Under the pieces are notes generated by a model. That model had not been told where the DNA came from, did no database searches, and saw only the letters and a program-made list of their open reading frames with translations. From Candidatus Scalindua japonica (GTDB lineage: Bacteria > Planctomycetota > Brocadiia > Brocadiales > Scalinduaceae), in assembly GCF_002443295.1 (NCBI RefSeq), contig NZ_BAOS01000005.1, forward strand, positions 124,001 to 188,000: a stretch of 64,000 bases of DNA, given 5' to 3'. Below, one piece after another: positions 1 to 8,046 of the stretch (position 1 is its first letter; every line of letters begins with the position of its first letter). Made by a program: the position numbers and the translations under genes.

Positions 1-1
1 G

Positions 2-583
2 ACCTCCAACGAAGGCGGTGTTACCGGTAGGTACGGAATGGAGATTACAGCATCCAACGATGGCAGTGATCATCTTGTCCTTACACATGATACTTATGGG
101 AGTGGATTTGGTTTTACCACTGTTGAGATAAATGACCTCCTGGGAACTGAGGGTACTTACAGCGGAACAGACGTTGCCGGTACAATAAATGGTGAAGCTG
201 CTACAGGTACAGGCCAAATCCTGGTAGGCGATGCCCCATCGGATACTGAATCTTCCACGAGTATTGAAGACCTTACATTAAAAGTGACTTCCACCACTAC
301 TGGTACAAAGGGTAATGTAAAGCTTACAATGGGAGTAGGTGAATTGATGCATAGTGATGTTGATTCAATTATTGATCAATTTGATGGGTTACTCACCATA
401 AGAATGGATGGTCTGCAAGATACAATAGATGACATGCAGAATTCCATCCTGGGGATGGAAGAGCGACTGGCAATGGAAACATTGCGACTCAATGAACAAT
501 TTGTTGCACTGGAATTAAATCTTTCAAAACTTCAATCAGTAAGCTCTTTCATGGCACAACAACTTGGTATGCTTGGCAAGTAG
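2..583 (+). CDS. fliD: Flagellar filament cap protein FliD, C-terminal part
   Basis: The reading frame is open from base 2, so the gene begins outside the window; about 193 codons remain. The first part is Gly/Thr/Ser-rich, as in the outer domains of FliD. The last ~75 residues form a heptad-rich helix (IDQFDGLL, IDDMQNSILGMEERL) ending in FMAQQLGMLGK, which matches the FliD C-terminus that packs against the helices of the cap. FliD is exported through the flagellar type III system and caps the growing filament. The next genes are the export chaperones fliS and a FlgN-like ORF, the usual neighbours. Residue 13 is an internal Met, not the start. Confidence 0.85.
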   Translation, partial: TSNEGGVTGRYGMEITASNDGSDHLVLTHDTYGSGFGFTTVEINDLLGTEGTYSGTDVAGTINGEAATGTGQILVGDAPSDTESSTSIEDLTLKVTSTTTGTKGNVKLTMGVGELMHSDVDSIIDQFDGLLTIRMDGLQDTIDDMQNSILGMEERLAMETLRLNEQFVALELNLSKLQSVSSFMAQQLGMLGK

Positions 584-801
584 TTTCCGGTTAAATATCT
601 GCAAACCATCCAGTACACCAGAGACTGAGGGCCCTGGCAAAACCCCAACCATCTTCTATAGCTTCCAGATAACCGCGGAGAAAAGAGAAAATGTGTACAG
701 AAATACATCACTGAGAATAAGCAAAATCAGTGATACCGGAACCAACATAATATAACATTATAAATAACATAGACTTAGGAACACTTAGACTGATGGCAGT
801 T

Positions 802-817
802 TGGTACAATAATTGCG
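802..817 (+). promoter_or_regulatory. Sigma-54 promoter before the fliS operon
   Basis: TGGTAC-N5-TTGCG matches the sigma-54 consensus TGGCAC-N5-TTGCA, with GG and GC at the required spacing. Predicted transcription starts near 827, only a few bases before the ATG at 830, so that ORF would have almost no leader. The same pattern precedes seven other genes or operons in the window. Confidence 0.6.
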
Positions 818-829
818 TATGATAAAATC

Positions 830-1039
830 ATGCAAAACAATGAACAAAGTGGTGTAATAACAGACAAAGAGATAGAAAAGAAGAATTTTCTAAGTTGGTA
901 CTGTATGTATGCGACCAACGATGATATTGACAAAGCAAACACGATTAATAAGCCCGCTATGGACAGGCTGATTAATGAATACTCCTATGAAATCGAAAGA
1001 GTGAGTATTTCAAGAAACTTACGAGAGGAACTTTTTTAA
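830..1039 (+). CDS. Small hypothetical protein upstream of fliS
   Basis: 69 aa, charged, soluble, with no signal peptide or membrane segment. I do not recognise the family. It lies between fliD and fliS, 20 bp before fliS, and has a sigma-54-type promoter ending 12 bp before its ATG, so a leaderless start or a later start is possible; no good ribosome site is visible. Its place among filament-assembly chaperones suggests a flagellar role, but that rests on context only. Confidence 0.45.
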   Translation: MQNNEQSGVITDKEIEKKNFLSWYCMYATNDDIDKANTINKPAMDRLINEYSYEIERVSISRNLREELF

Positions 1040-1059
1040 ATTTATAACGAGGTATTTAT

Positions 1060-1485
1060 ATGGAAACAGCACAGAACAAATCATACAGGAAATTACAGGT
1101 AGAAACGGCTAGCCCGATAGACCTGGTTATAATGTTGTATGACAGGGCAATTGTTTTGTTTGATAAAGCCAGAAAAGAGATCCTAGATAAACAATATGAA
1201 GCAAAAGGCCATACTCTGAATAAAGCTACAAGTATCATTTTTGAACTGCTATCAACATTAGATAAGGAAAAAGGTGGCGAGATAGCTACTTCATTATCAG
1301 GTTTATATAACTTCGTATTACGTGAAATAACTGATGCTAATACAAACCTGAACACAAAAGCATTAGACAACGCAAAGAAAGTCATGTCTGAATTAAGGGA
1401 ATCCTGGAATAACATAAAAGACAATAAAGAGTTAGATGTTAATACCCGTGAGCATTTCAGCAGCAGTATTGACATCTCTGGATAA
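1060..1485 (+). CDS. fliS: Flagellin export chaperone FliS
   Basis: 141 aa, the usual length. The N-terminus carries the FliS signature: YRKLQVETASPIDLVIMLYDRAI, in which the conserved Tyr and the SP-x-DL-x-xMLYD stretch are visible. The rest is a helical bundle. FliS binds the C-terminal helix of newly made flagellin in the cytoplasm, prevents early polymerisation and delivers it to FlhA. The ATG has a GAGG site 7 bases upstream. The gene ends 5 bases before the FlgN-like ORF, so the two are co-transcribed. Confidence 0.92.
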   Translation: METAQNKSYRKLQVETASPIDLVIMLYDRAIVLFDKARKEILDKQYEAKGHTLNKATSIIFELLSTLDKEKGGEIATSLSGLYNFVLREITDANTNLNTKALDNAKKVMSELRESWNNIKDNKELDVNTREHFSSSIDISG

Positions 1486-1490
1486 AGACT

Positions 1491-1934
1491 ATGGAATACC
1501 CTGAGAAGGATAATATAAAAGATACACTTTCTTATTTACATGCTAAGAAAAAGTATTACGAAAAAATTCTTGAGCTATCAGAAATCCAGGAGGAAGTTGT
1601 ACTTTCTAAAAACATAAAAAAACTCAGCTTGATAACCATGGAGAAGGAAAATTATATTAAAGAAATTAAATCTTTAGATAGAAATAATACAAAAATAGTG
1701 AAAGAGTTAAGTACAAATAACAAAAGCCTCATATTAGATAAACGAATAAATTCTTTGGTAAATCGTTTACACACTTTAGTTATTAAAGTACGAGATTACG
1801 ACCTGAATAGCATTGCTCATATAAAATCTTCACTAGAAATTACGAAAACTAAACTTAACAAAAGAAGAACAGCACAACAATCTATGAGATATCAGCCAAT
1901 CCAACCCTCCAGGTATGTAGATATAATAAAATGA
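1491..1934 (+). CDS. FlgN/FliT-like flagellar export chaperone
   Basis: 147 aa, almost entirely helical and Lys/Glu-rich, with a coiled-coil pattern over residues ~15-125 and a short polar tail ending YVDIIK. Size, composition and position right after fliS fit a FlgN- or FliT-type chaperone (FlgN holds the hook-filament junction proteins FlgK and FlgL; FliT holds FliD). These families share little sequence, so which one this is cannot be settled by eye. It starts 5 bases after the fliS stop, so translation is likely coupled. Confidence 0.6.
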   Translation: MEYPEKDNIKDTLSYLHAKKKYYEKILELSEIQEEVVLSKNIKKLSLITMEKENYIKEIKSLDRNNTKIVKELSTNNKSLILDKRINSLVNRLHTLVIKVRDYDLNSIAHIKSSLEITKTKLNKRRTAQQSMRYQPIQPSRYVDIIK

Positions 1935-2385
1935 AAATGTATGTAACTCTGGAAAACATCCTTTCTGGCCATCGAAAAATCAGGCAACAGTCTAGGCTAT
2001 CGTTAAACCTTTTTCACACTCTGTACACATTTGACTATTCTAATTGTCTACTGCCACGGTTGAATGATTGTCATCTTAGCTTTAGGGTATAGGACTTCTT
2101 CCACTTATACAAATAATAAAAATGCTGATATCTCTGTATTCATATTGATAAGTTGTCTAAGAATATCTTTCTTTGGTTAGTTTACCCTTTTTAAAAAATA
2201 ATCGTCCCATTCGATTTTGACTTAATTATTGACATGCAAAACCGATAATATTTATATATATATGAGATTTCGTAACATATAACTTCAACTGGCAAAGGCA
2301 GTGATTTAAATATTACCTTCAGCATATTTTATAACAAAGAAACGAAGATCTCTTTAATAGAATTAGAATCCTTTCAGGAAATATA
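1935..2385. other. Intergenic region between flgN-like and HD-GYP genes
   Basis: About 450 bases, strongly AT-rich and with no supportable ORF. It holds a sigma-28-like promoter at 2222-2248. A TTGACA at 2229-2234 followed by TTATAT 17 bases later could also be a sigma-70 promoter that overlaps it. Confidence 0.5.
2222..2248 (+). promoter_or_regulatory. Sigma-28 (FliA) promoter candidate before HD-GYP gene
   Basis: TTAA-N15-ACCGATAA against the consensus TAAA-N15-GCCGATAA: one mismatch in each element and exact spacing. It lies ~140 bases before the ATG at 2386, placing this HD-GYP gene in the late flagellar class if used. Confidence 0.45.
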
Positions 2386-3675
2386 ATGTCAAAAGGCACT
2401 TTGAAATATATCTCTGTTTCTACAGACCAACTAAAGGTAAATACGATTCTTGATTTTGACATATTTATTCAAACAAGTAGCAAGATCATCCTGTTCCGTA
2501 AGAGAGACCTTCCATTTACAGAAGAGACACTACAGAATCTTTCCGATAACAATGTAAAAACAATATTTGTTTCAGAAGAAGACAGGGAAAAAATTGAAAA
2601 TTATTACGATTCAACCAGGAACAATGGTAGCCAGAAATTGTCAAAAGAAGGCTTTGCGGCGCCATTTAATGATCCGAAAATGGTTGAGAAATACTTTGAA
2701 ACCTATGTTAATTACTACCCTATTGAAAATGAAAATTTACTGCCGGGTACGAGAATTAATTTTAAAGTTTTCAAGAAATCAAATATTGATACCGAAATTT
2801 ACATTGATCCAGATAATGAGGGCAATTTATCAAATATAGTACCACAAGATATCCATGATATAAAATGCGCCATTGCAATCCACAAAGAGGACATACCACT
2901 ATACAAAGAATATATAAATACACTCGCATTAGAACTCACTAAAAAGAATGATAATTCTTCAGAACTGCATTTTAGTATTTTACGTGAAAATTCTAAATTT
3001 ATTATCAAAGATATTCTAGAAGACCCAAGGAGTGGAGAAACTATTGAAAAAGCAGGTGATCTTGTCGAAACGTTAACAGGCACAATCCTGGAAAACCAGA
3101 ATAACTTTTCCAGCCTGCTAAAGATTACTACACATGATTATTACACGTATACACATTCGTTAAATGTCTGTAGCCTGAGTATTGGATTGGGAACAGAATT
3201 AAAATTAAAAAGAGACCCGGACCTCCTGGAACTTGGATTAGGAGCCCTGTTACACGACATCGGTAAGTGCTCTATAGACCTGCGTATTCTGAACAAACCC
3301 GGCAAATTGACAGAAAATGAGTTCAAGAAGATACAGGGCCATGTCATTGCCGGAAAAGAGATGCTAAAAAACAACAGTACAAAAATACCGAAAAATTCTC
3401 TTTACGCAATACTCCAACATCATGAAAAATTTACAGGTAAAGGATATCCGTATAATTTAAAAGACGATCAGATCCATTTATATGGGAGAATTGGAGCAAT
3501 TGTTGATTTCTACGATGCATTAACCACTAAACGTCCATACAAAAATGCATTATCTCCGTTTGAAGCTTTTAAACTTCTCAGCAAATTCCAAGATGATTAT
3601 GATAAGAAATTAATTAAAGAATTTATTGTCATGTTGGGAAAGCAAGGAAATTTAAAAACACACGAAAAGGCATGA
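2386..3675 (+). CDS. HD-GYP domain cyclic-di-GMP phosphodiesterase
   Basis: 429 aa. Residues ~1-230 are an N-terminal region of the type often found with HD-GYP proteins (it begins with the pattern IS-x-DQL-x-VNT-x-LDFDIFI). The HD-GYP domain covers ~235-420 and has the conserved pieces: H258 region (THSLN), HDIGK at 290-294, the HHE at 344-346 and GKGYP at 351-355, so metal ligands and the GYP loop look complete. Such enzymes hydrolyse cyclic-di-GMP to GMP and reduce the sessile signal, which fits a flagellar locus. No membrane segment is seen. ATG has an AGGAAA site. A FliA-type promoter lies upstream. Confidence 0.85.
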   Translation: MSKGTLKYISVSTDQLKVNTILDFDIFIQTSSKIILFRKRDLPFTEETLQNLSDNNVKTIFVSEEDREKIENYYDSTRNNGSQKLSKEGFAAPFNDPKMVEKYFETYVNYYPIENENLLPGTRINFKVFKKSNIDTEIYIDPDNEGNLSNIVPQDIHDIKCAIAIHKEDIPLYKEYINTLALELTKKNDNSSELHFSILRENSKFIIKDILEDPRSGETIEKAGDLVETLTGTILENQNNFSSLLKITTHDYYTYTHSLNVCSLSIGLGTELKLKRDPDLLELGLGALLHDIGKCSIDLRILNKPGKLTENEFKKIQGHVIAGKEMLKNNSTKIPKNSLYAILQHHEKFTGKGYPYNLKDDQIHLYGRIGAIVDFYDALTTKRPYKNALSPFEAFKLLSKFQDDYDKKLIKEFIVMLGKQGNLKTHEKA

Positions 3676-3793
3676 ATAAAAAAATAAGTTAGCCAAGATA
3701 CAACAATAAACCGGAAAGTAACTCCTTTACATTAAATTCAGTACCATTCAGAAATTTTCATCCCATAAAGTCCTTATTAAAAATCATTACTTC

Positions 3794-3827
3794 TTTTACA
3801 TACTGACCGGTTAGTCAGTATGTAAAA
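3794..3827. repeat. Perfect inverted repeat between convergent HD-GYP genes
   Basis: Arms TTTTACATACTGAC and GTCAGTATGTAAAA are perfect 14-base complements around a 6-base loop (CGGTTA). It lies between the 3' ends of two convergent genes, so a two-way transcription stop is the natural reading, but neither strand has a U-run after the stem. The ACTGACCGGT core also resembles operators of TetR-family repressors. Confidence 0.55.
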
Positions 3828-3857
3828 TTAAACAAGTCGAGAAAATCAATAAGTAGA

Positions 3858-5489
3858 TCAGCTACTGACCAGACGCGTTTTAGCTACACCTTTACCTGAT
3901 TTTAGTAAGTCTATAAAGTTGTCCAATACTTCAGTATCAAAAAACCCTTTCATCTTTGCTTTCATTATCATACATGCATCATCTGATGTACAGGCTTTTG
4001 CGTATGGTCTGTCAGAAGTAATGGCACAATATACATCAATAATACGGGAAATTCTACCATAAAGACTAATCTCGTTTTCTTTAAGTCCATGAGGATAACC
4101 ACTGCCGTTAAAATTTTCATGATGAAGCAGAGCAAGCATGTAAGACTCTGGAGATACCTGTCCGGTCTCCTGTAACATTTGAAACCCTATCTCTGAGTGT
4201 TTTTTTATAATATTATATTCATCACTATTCAATTTTGAGGGCTTGTTAATTATCAAAGAATCAACGCTTCTCATGCCAATATCCTGTAGTAACAGACCCA
4301 ACGCAAACTCACCTGTCTCTTCAATATTCAAACCTATATGATGTGCAAAAACAAGACTCATCAAAGTAACATTTATGGAATGTCCGTATAAATAAATGTC
4401 ATATCCCTTTGTATTACTCAAACCAATATAGTCCTTTCCAGAACTCCTAACAAGCCCCATTGCACTCTCTATCCATTGCTTAGCCCTTTCTATATTACAT
4501 ACTTCTTCAGGTATAGCAGTTAAATCGCTGATAATATTAACTGCGACGTTCTGAATAACATCAAACTTTTCTTTCGAACAGGCACTATCATTCTGCACAA
4601 TTTTTTCCATATTAGTTTCCATAAAACGCAAATATTGTTTTCTACCGTTTTTTGGAACAAAAAGTTTATTAATATTTTTCCTTATAAACTCTTCTCTTTT
4701 TTCGTTAATAAATAATCTATCCCCACCCTTCCAATACAACACATAATTATTTTCACCGTTGAGACTATTTTTCAGATATAATTCACTTTTATTAAAAGGA
4801 CCTATCTTAAGACTTTTTAACGTAACCGGTAGAAATTTTTCTGTTTTATTATAATAATCATTATCAAGCTGCTGGACAATTGAAAGCCCTTTAGTCTTAC
4901 CTATTAGAGTTGCATTTCTGATAGCTATTGCTGAATAACGTGAGAGAATCCTAAGGAGGCCTAGATCTCTTTCATTAAAAGCCCTACCATCTGATTTTTC
5001 ATTAACATTCAAAACACCTATAACTTTTCCACTGATTATTAAAGGAACAGACATAAATGACTTACTCGAATATCTTGCATTGTTTCTCTTTGCAAATCTT
5101 GTATCAGTCTCTATGTTCTTAACAATAACATTCACTCCTTTCAAAGCAACCCACCCTGATATCCCATCGCCTACTTTTACTCTACACTCTTGCTCAATGT
5201 CCTCGGTTAGATGGTTTGAGTACTTTATACGAAGGGTGTCTCCCTCTATTAACATTAAAGAGGAGTATTTTACCTTCACTAAGGATGTGGTTAATTTATT
5301 AATCAACTTAAACAATTTTTCAAATTTAAACACTGAAGTTAAAGCTATGCCAATTGCCTCTTCATTTACTTCTACTTTGTTATCAACTACTCTACTATCA
5401 AAATATGTATTATTAATTTCAATACTATCCGATATCTTACCTTTGCCACTTCGTGTTGTATTATCTAGCATTGTTAACATTGTGATCAC
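3858..5489 (-). CDS. GAF-HD-GYP protein with altered HD motif
   Basis: 543 aa. A GAF sensor domain fills ~50-197 (GDGISGWVALKG, SVPLIISGKVIGVLNV). An HD-GYP-type domain fills ~325-535: H370 (YGHSIN), HHENFNGSGYP at 456-466, followed by a normal YGRI-x-x-IIDVYCAITSDRPY. The metal-binding HD pair at 402-403 is QD instead of HD, so phosphodiesterase activity is doubtful and the protein may be a c-di-GMP receptor. It is 14 bases downstream of a 75-aa ORF that has a sigma-54-type promoter. Confidence 0.8.
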   Translation of the reverse strand: MITMLTMLDNTTRSGKGKISDSIEINNTYFDSRVVDNKVEVNEEAIGIALTSVFKFEKLFKLINKLTTSLVKVKYSSLMLIEGDTLRIKYSNHLTEDIEQECRVKVGDGISGWVALKGVNVIVKNIETDTRFAKRNNARYSSKSFMSVPLIISGKVIGVLNVNEKSDGRAFNERDLGLLRILSRYSAIAIRNATLIGKTKGLSIVQQLDNDYYNKTEKFLPVTLKSLKIGPFNKSELYLKNSLNGENNYVLYWKGGDRLFINEKREEFIRKNINKLFVPKNGRKQYLRFMETNMEKIVQNDSACSKEKFDVIQNVAVNIISDLTAIPEEVCNIERAKQWIESAMGLVRSSGKDYIGLSNTKGYDIYLYGHSINVTLMSLVFAHHIGLNIEETGEFALGLLLQDIGMRSVDSLIINKPSKLNSDEYNIIKKHSEIGFQMLQETGQVSPESYMLALLHHENFNGSGYPHGLKENEISLYGRISRIIDVYCAITSDRPYAKACTSDDACMIMKAKMKGFFDTEVLDNFIDLLKSGKGVAKTRLVSS

Positions 5490-5502
5490 CCCTTTCTACT
5501 TA

Positions 5503-5730
5503 TTACAAAATTATCTTTAAATCTTTAGTATTCTTTTTTATGTATTCCTGTAGACTTTTCAAAGCAATTAGTTTTGCTATTTGCCGGTTTTTACAAATAT
5601 TATAAGCTTCTTCATTAAAAATTGTCACCAGATCTGCTAATGCAATATTCTCTTTACTGCCTTTACTGCAACCTGTTCCAGCGTCTACTTTGTGATGCAT
5701 AACCAAGCTTCTTCTTTTTAATTTCTTCAT
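5503..5730 (-). CDS. Small basic hypothetical protein
   Basis: 75 aa, basic at the N-terminus (MKKLKRRS), with a predicted helix in the second half; no motif I recognise. It precedes the GAF-HD-GYP gene by 14 bases and is probably the first gene of a two-gene unit read from the sigma-54-type promoter at 5872-5887. The ribosome site is weak (TAGG six bases before ATG). Confidence 0.45.
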   Translation of the reverse strand: MKKLKRRSLVMHHKVDAGTGCSKGSKENIALADLVTIFNEEAYNICKNRQIAKLIALKSLQEYIKKNTKDLKIIL

Positions 5731-6337
5731 CTTATACCTACCAATAATATACGTACATAGATAAACGAATTAACCCGTTAAATATACACTCAAGTACAAG
5801 CATGAATAATTTTGTCCAATAAGGTTGTATACTTGTATCAAAAGTGTTTCATTTTCTCTGTACTTATCTTACGCAACCATTGTGCCTATTTTCATTATTA
5901 ATAATATTATTTTCGAGGTAACACATAAGATACGTAAATAGAGTAGTTTATGCCTTGGAAATAATTTATCTTATACATTATGATGTTCCCTAACAGATAT
6001 ATGTTTGTTAAATAATTCCATCTTTTTCTTACATATTGTTAATTTTTTTCCCTATAGCCTATAATGCGGTAAGTACAAAATCTGACAGGACGGCGCTTTT
6101 TAGAGACAATACCCAGTAATTCACCTGCCCCACCAGCATTTTACAAAGAGGTACTCAGATTAGGTTAGATTTGGTAGAGTTGATTGAACTAGCAGTTAAA
6201 ACTACACCGAGGATTCATCTTCAGTCAGTAGATGCGAGTATTACATCTTTCAGACAATAAACAAAAAAAACATCTGTGCCACACAGAAACTTTATAAAAC
6301 TGAAGTACTTCTGTCAATTGTCACATAATACATCTCT
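5731..6337. other. 607-base intergenic region
   Basis: AT-rich and without an ORF worth calling. It holds the sigma-54-type promoter at 5872-5887. The part from 6000 to 6330 shows nothing I can name. Confidence 0.5.
5872..5887 (-). promoter_or_regulatory. Sigma-54 promoter before the GAF-HD-GYP operon
   Basis: On the minus strand AGGCAC-N5-TTGCG, one mismatch to the -24 hexamer and an intact GC at -12. It lies ~140 bases before the ATG of the 75-aa ORF. Confidence 0.6.
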
Positions 6338-6589
6338 TTAAATCTCTGTATCCAACATTATTCCACAATTGGTATCAAAATCATCATCTGCTTTTTCTTG
6401 CAAAGTTGTTTCATTCTCTTCATTGACCTGGTTATCTTCCCTACTTTGCATTTCCTTGTCATTATCAGATATGAGCTTTGAAAAGTCATCTTTCTTTTCT
6501 TTTTTACCTTTATTATTATCCGCTTTGCCTTTTGGATTTAGTTTTTTTATTGACGGAACATAACGAATTGACTGAATACTATCATCCAT
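6338..6589 (-). CDS. Small Lys/Glu/Asp-rich hypothetical protein after fliA
   Basis: 83 aa, low complexity and highly charged, probably unstructured. The stretch IKKLNPKGKADNNKGKKEKKD followed by DFSKLI resembles small charged proteins that often follow fliA in flagellar operons, but the family has no assigned role that I can name. It is ~215 bases after fliA, on the same strand, and may be the last gene of the fliO-to-fliA operon. Confidence 0.45.
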   Translation of the reverse strand: MDDSIQSIRYVPSIKKLNPKGKADNNKGKKEKKDDFSKLISDNDKEMQSREDNQVNEENETTLQEKADDDFDTNCGIMLDTEI

Positions 6590-6803
6590 GACTGTTACCC
6601 GACAAATCTGTCAAATCCTGGACCCTATTTAATCTTTTCAGCTACTTCAATAAATACCACTGTAATAGACAAGAGTTCATCAACCTATTTATTGATCATG
6701 GTATCTTTTAAACCTTCCACTCGGCTAAACAGTCAGCTGGACAAAAATTATTCTGGCAGAATTTGCAAAGTAAATTTTTCTTATAAACTATAATATAGCT
6801 ATT

Positions 6804-7595
6804 TTATACTGAGGACTGTACCTCTCGATCAGGCTTTGACTTATGTGCCTTGGCCCTGATTGACATCAATGCTCTATGGTGTAATTGTGACACTCTAGAC
6901 TCTGACAAATTCATTACTTGTGCTATTTCTCTTAAAAGCATGTCCTCATAATAATATAAAGTAATAACCAGTTTTTCTTTCGGACGAAGCTCCATAATAG
7001 CGCGTTCTAATATCTCTTGCTCTTCCATTAATTCCAAATTACTTAAAGGTCCACTGCTGTTATTGTCCTTTATAATCTCATTAACCTTTACTTTAGAATC
7101 ATCATCGTTACCAAAACTAATATCCTCAAGATAGAGCATGGAACACATATTTATATCTGCCAGCATCTTATCCAGCTCACTACAACTAATACCCATTGCT
7201 TCAGCAATTTCTTCAGAAAGGGGAGTTCTATTTAATTCTTGTTCCAGGGTGTTATAAGTTTCTTTGATTAAATTATCCTTCTCTCTTACTGAACGAGGTA
7301 CCCAATCCTGTAAACGTAGATAATCTAAAACTGCTCCTCTGATCCTGTGAAAAGCATACGTTTTAAATTTTACATTTTTAGTAGTATCGAACCTTTCTGC
7401 AGCCTCTATTAAACCCAGAATTCCGGATTCAAACAAATCTTCCTGATCAATATGTGAAGGCAGATAAATCATAAACTTTCCAACCACATACTTTACAAGA
7501 GGTAGATAGTCCATAACAAACTTATCACGTTTCTCTTTAGAGACATTTTTGTGCATCTTTTGTTCTCTCTGTTTTACATCAATTTTTGTTTGCAT
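6804..7595 (-). CDS. fliA: Flagellar sigma factor sigma-28, FliA/WhiG family
   Basis: 263 aa from the chosen start. Region 2 is clear: DYLPLVKYVVGKFMIYLPSH, EDLFESGILGLIEAAERFD and FKTYAFHRIRGAVLDYLRLQDWVPRSVR, the last being the FliA/WhiG hallmark. Region 4 ends with MNLSESRVSQLHHRALMSIR. It directs RNA polymerase to late flagellar and chemotaxis promoters (TAAA-N15-GCCGATAA) and is inhibited by FlgM, encoded at 41900-42235. An upstream ATG at 7622 is possible but has no ribosome site, whereas ATG 7595 follows TGAGGAAAC by 5 bases. It is the last core gene of the export operon. Confidence 0.93.
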   Translation of the reverse strand: MQTKIDVKQREQKMHKNVSKEKRDKFVMDYLPLVKYVVGKFMIYLPSHIDQEDLFESGILGLIEAAERFDTTKNVKFKTYAFHRIRGAVLDYLRLQDWVPRSVREKDNLIKETYNTLEQELNRTPLSEEIAEAMGISCSELDKMLADINMCSMLYLEDISFGNDDDSKVKVNEIIKDNNSSGPLSNLELMEEQEILERAIMELRPKEKLVITLYYYEDMLLREIAQVMNLSESRVSQLHHRALMSIRAKAHKSKPDREVQSSV

Positions 7596-7728
7596 AAAAG
7601 TTTCCTCACAAACTATTTTCATTTATAGTAACGACAATCAATATACGAGCGACTGACTACTTCAATTAAAACTTTAAAAACAATAATATTTATTTAAACT
7701 AACATACCACATTTAAATTGCATTCTCA

Positions 7729-7986
7729 TTATTTACCTTGTTCTTTGTTATCTTTGCTATTCTCATCATTAATCATATCAATATTATTCGGAACGTATTT
7801 GACCAACATTATTACCAGAACAAAAGCAGTTAGACCTGTCAGACAACCAGCGATGAGCGCTTTTTGCATAAGCGTTTCAATAGCCAGATTTGACGCGTAC
7901 CCAATCATACACGAAAGGAAAAATACTGTTACAGCAATATAAATGCTGGATTTCAAGCCAATCAATACCAGTTGTTGTCTTATCAT
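7729..7986 (-). CDS. Small two-helix membrane protein between flhF and fliA
   Basis: 85 aa. Two hydrophobic segments (about 10-30 and 42-64) separated by a short loop, then a polar tail rich in Asn, Asp and Lys. AGGAAAG precedes the ATG. Most bacteria have flhG (a MinD-like ATPase that sets flagellar number) in this slot; this protein has no P-loop and is not FlhG. Function unknown; co-transcription with flhF and fliA suggests a role in flagellar placement or assembly. Confidence 0.65.
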   Translation of the reverse strand: MIRQQLVLIGLKSSIYIAVTVFFLSCMIGYASNLAIETLMQKALIAGCLTGLTAFVLVIMLVKYVPNNIDMINDENSKDNKEQGK

Positions 7987-8046
7987 GATCTTTCCTATTC
8001 AGGACTTCTGTTTTGCCTGGCGTCAGGCAGACACTATAAGGAATTT

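Noticed and set aside
1056-1475. Minus-strand ORF over fliS, and similar long antisense ORFs over fliD, fliI, cheA and sdhA
   Set aside because: They mirror the codon structure of clear genes and have no ribosome sites or family motifs.
6743-6757. TGGCAG-AATT-TGC, a sigma-54-like site on the plus strand
   Set aside because: The two elements are two bases too close and no gene follows in that direction.
8014-8029. TGCCTG-GCGT-CAGGCA hairpin between flhF and the small membrane protein
   Set aside because: A 6-base stem without a T-run inside an operon; too weak to call a terminator.
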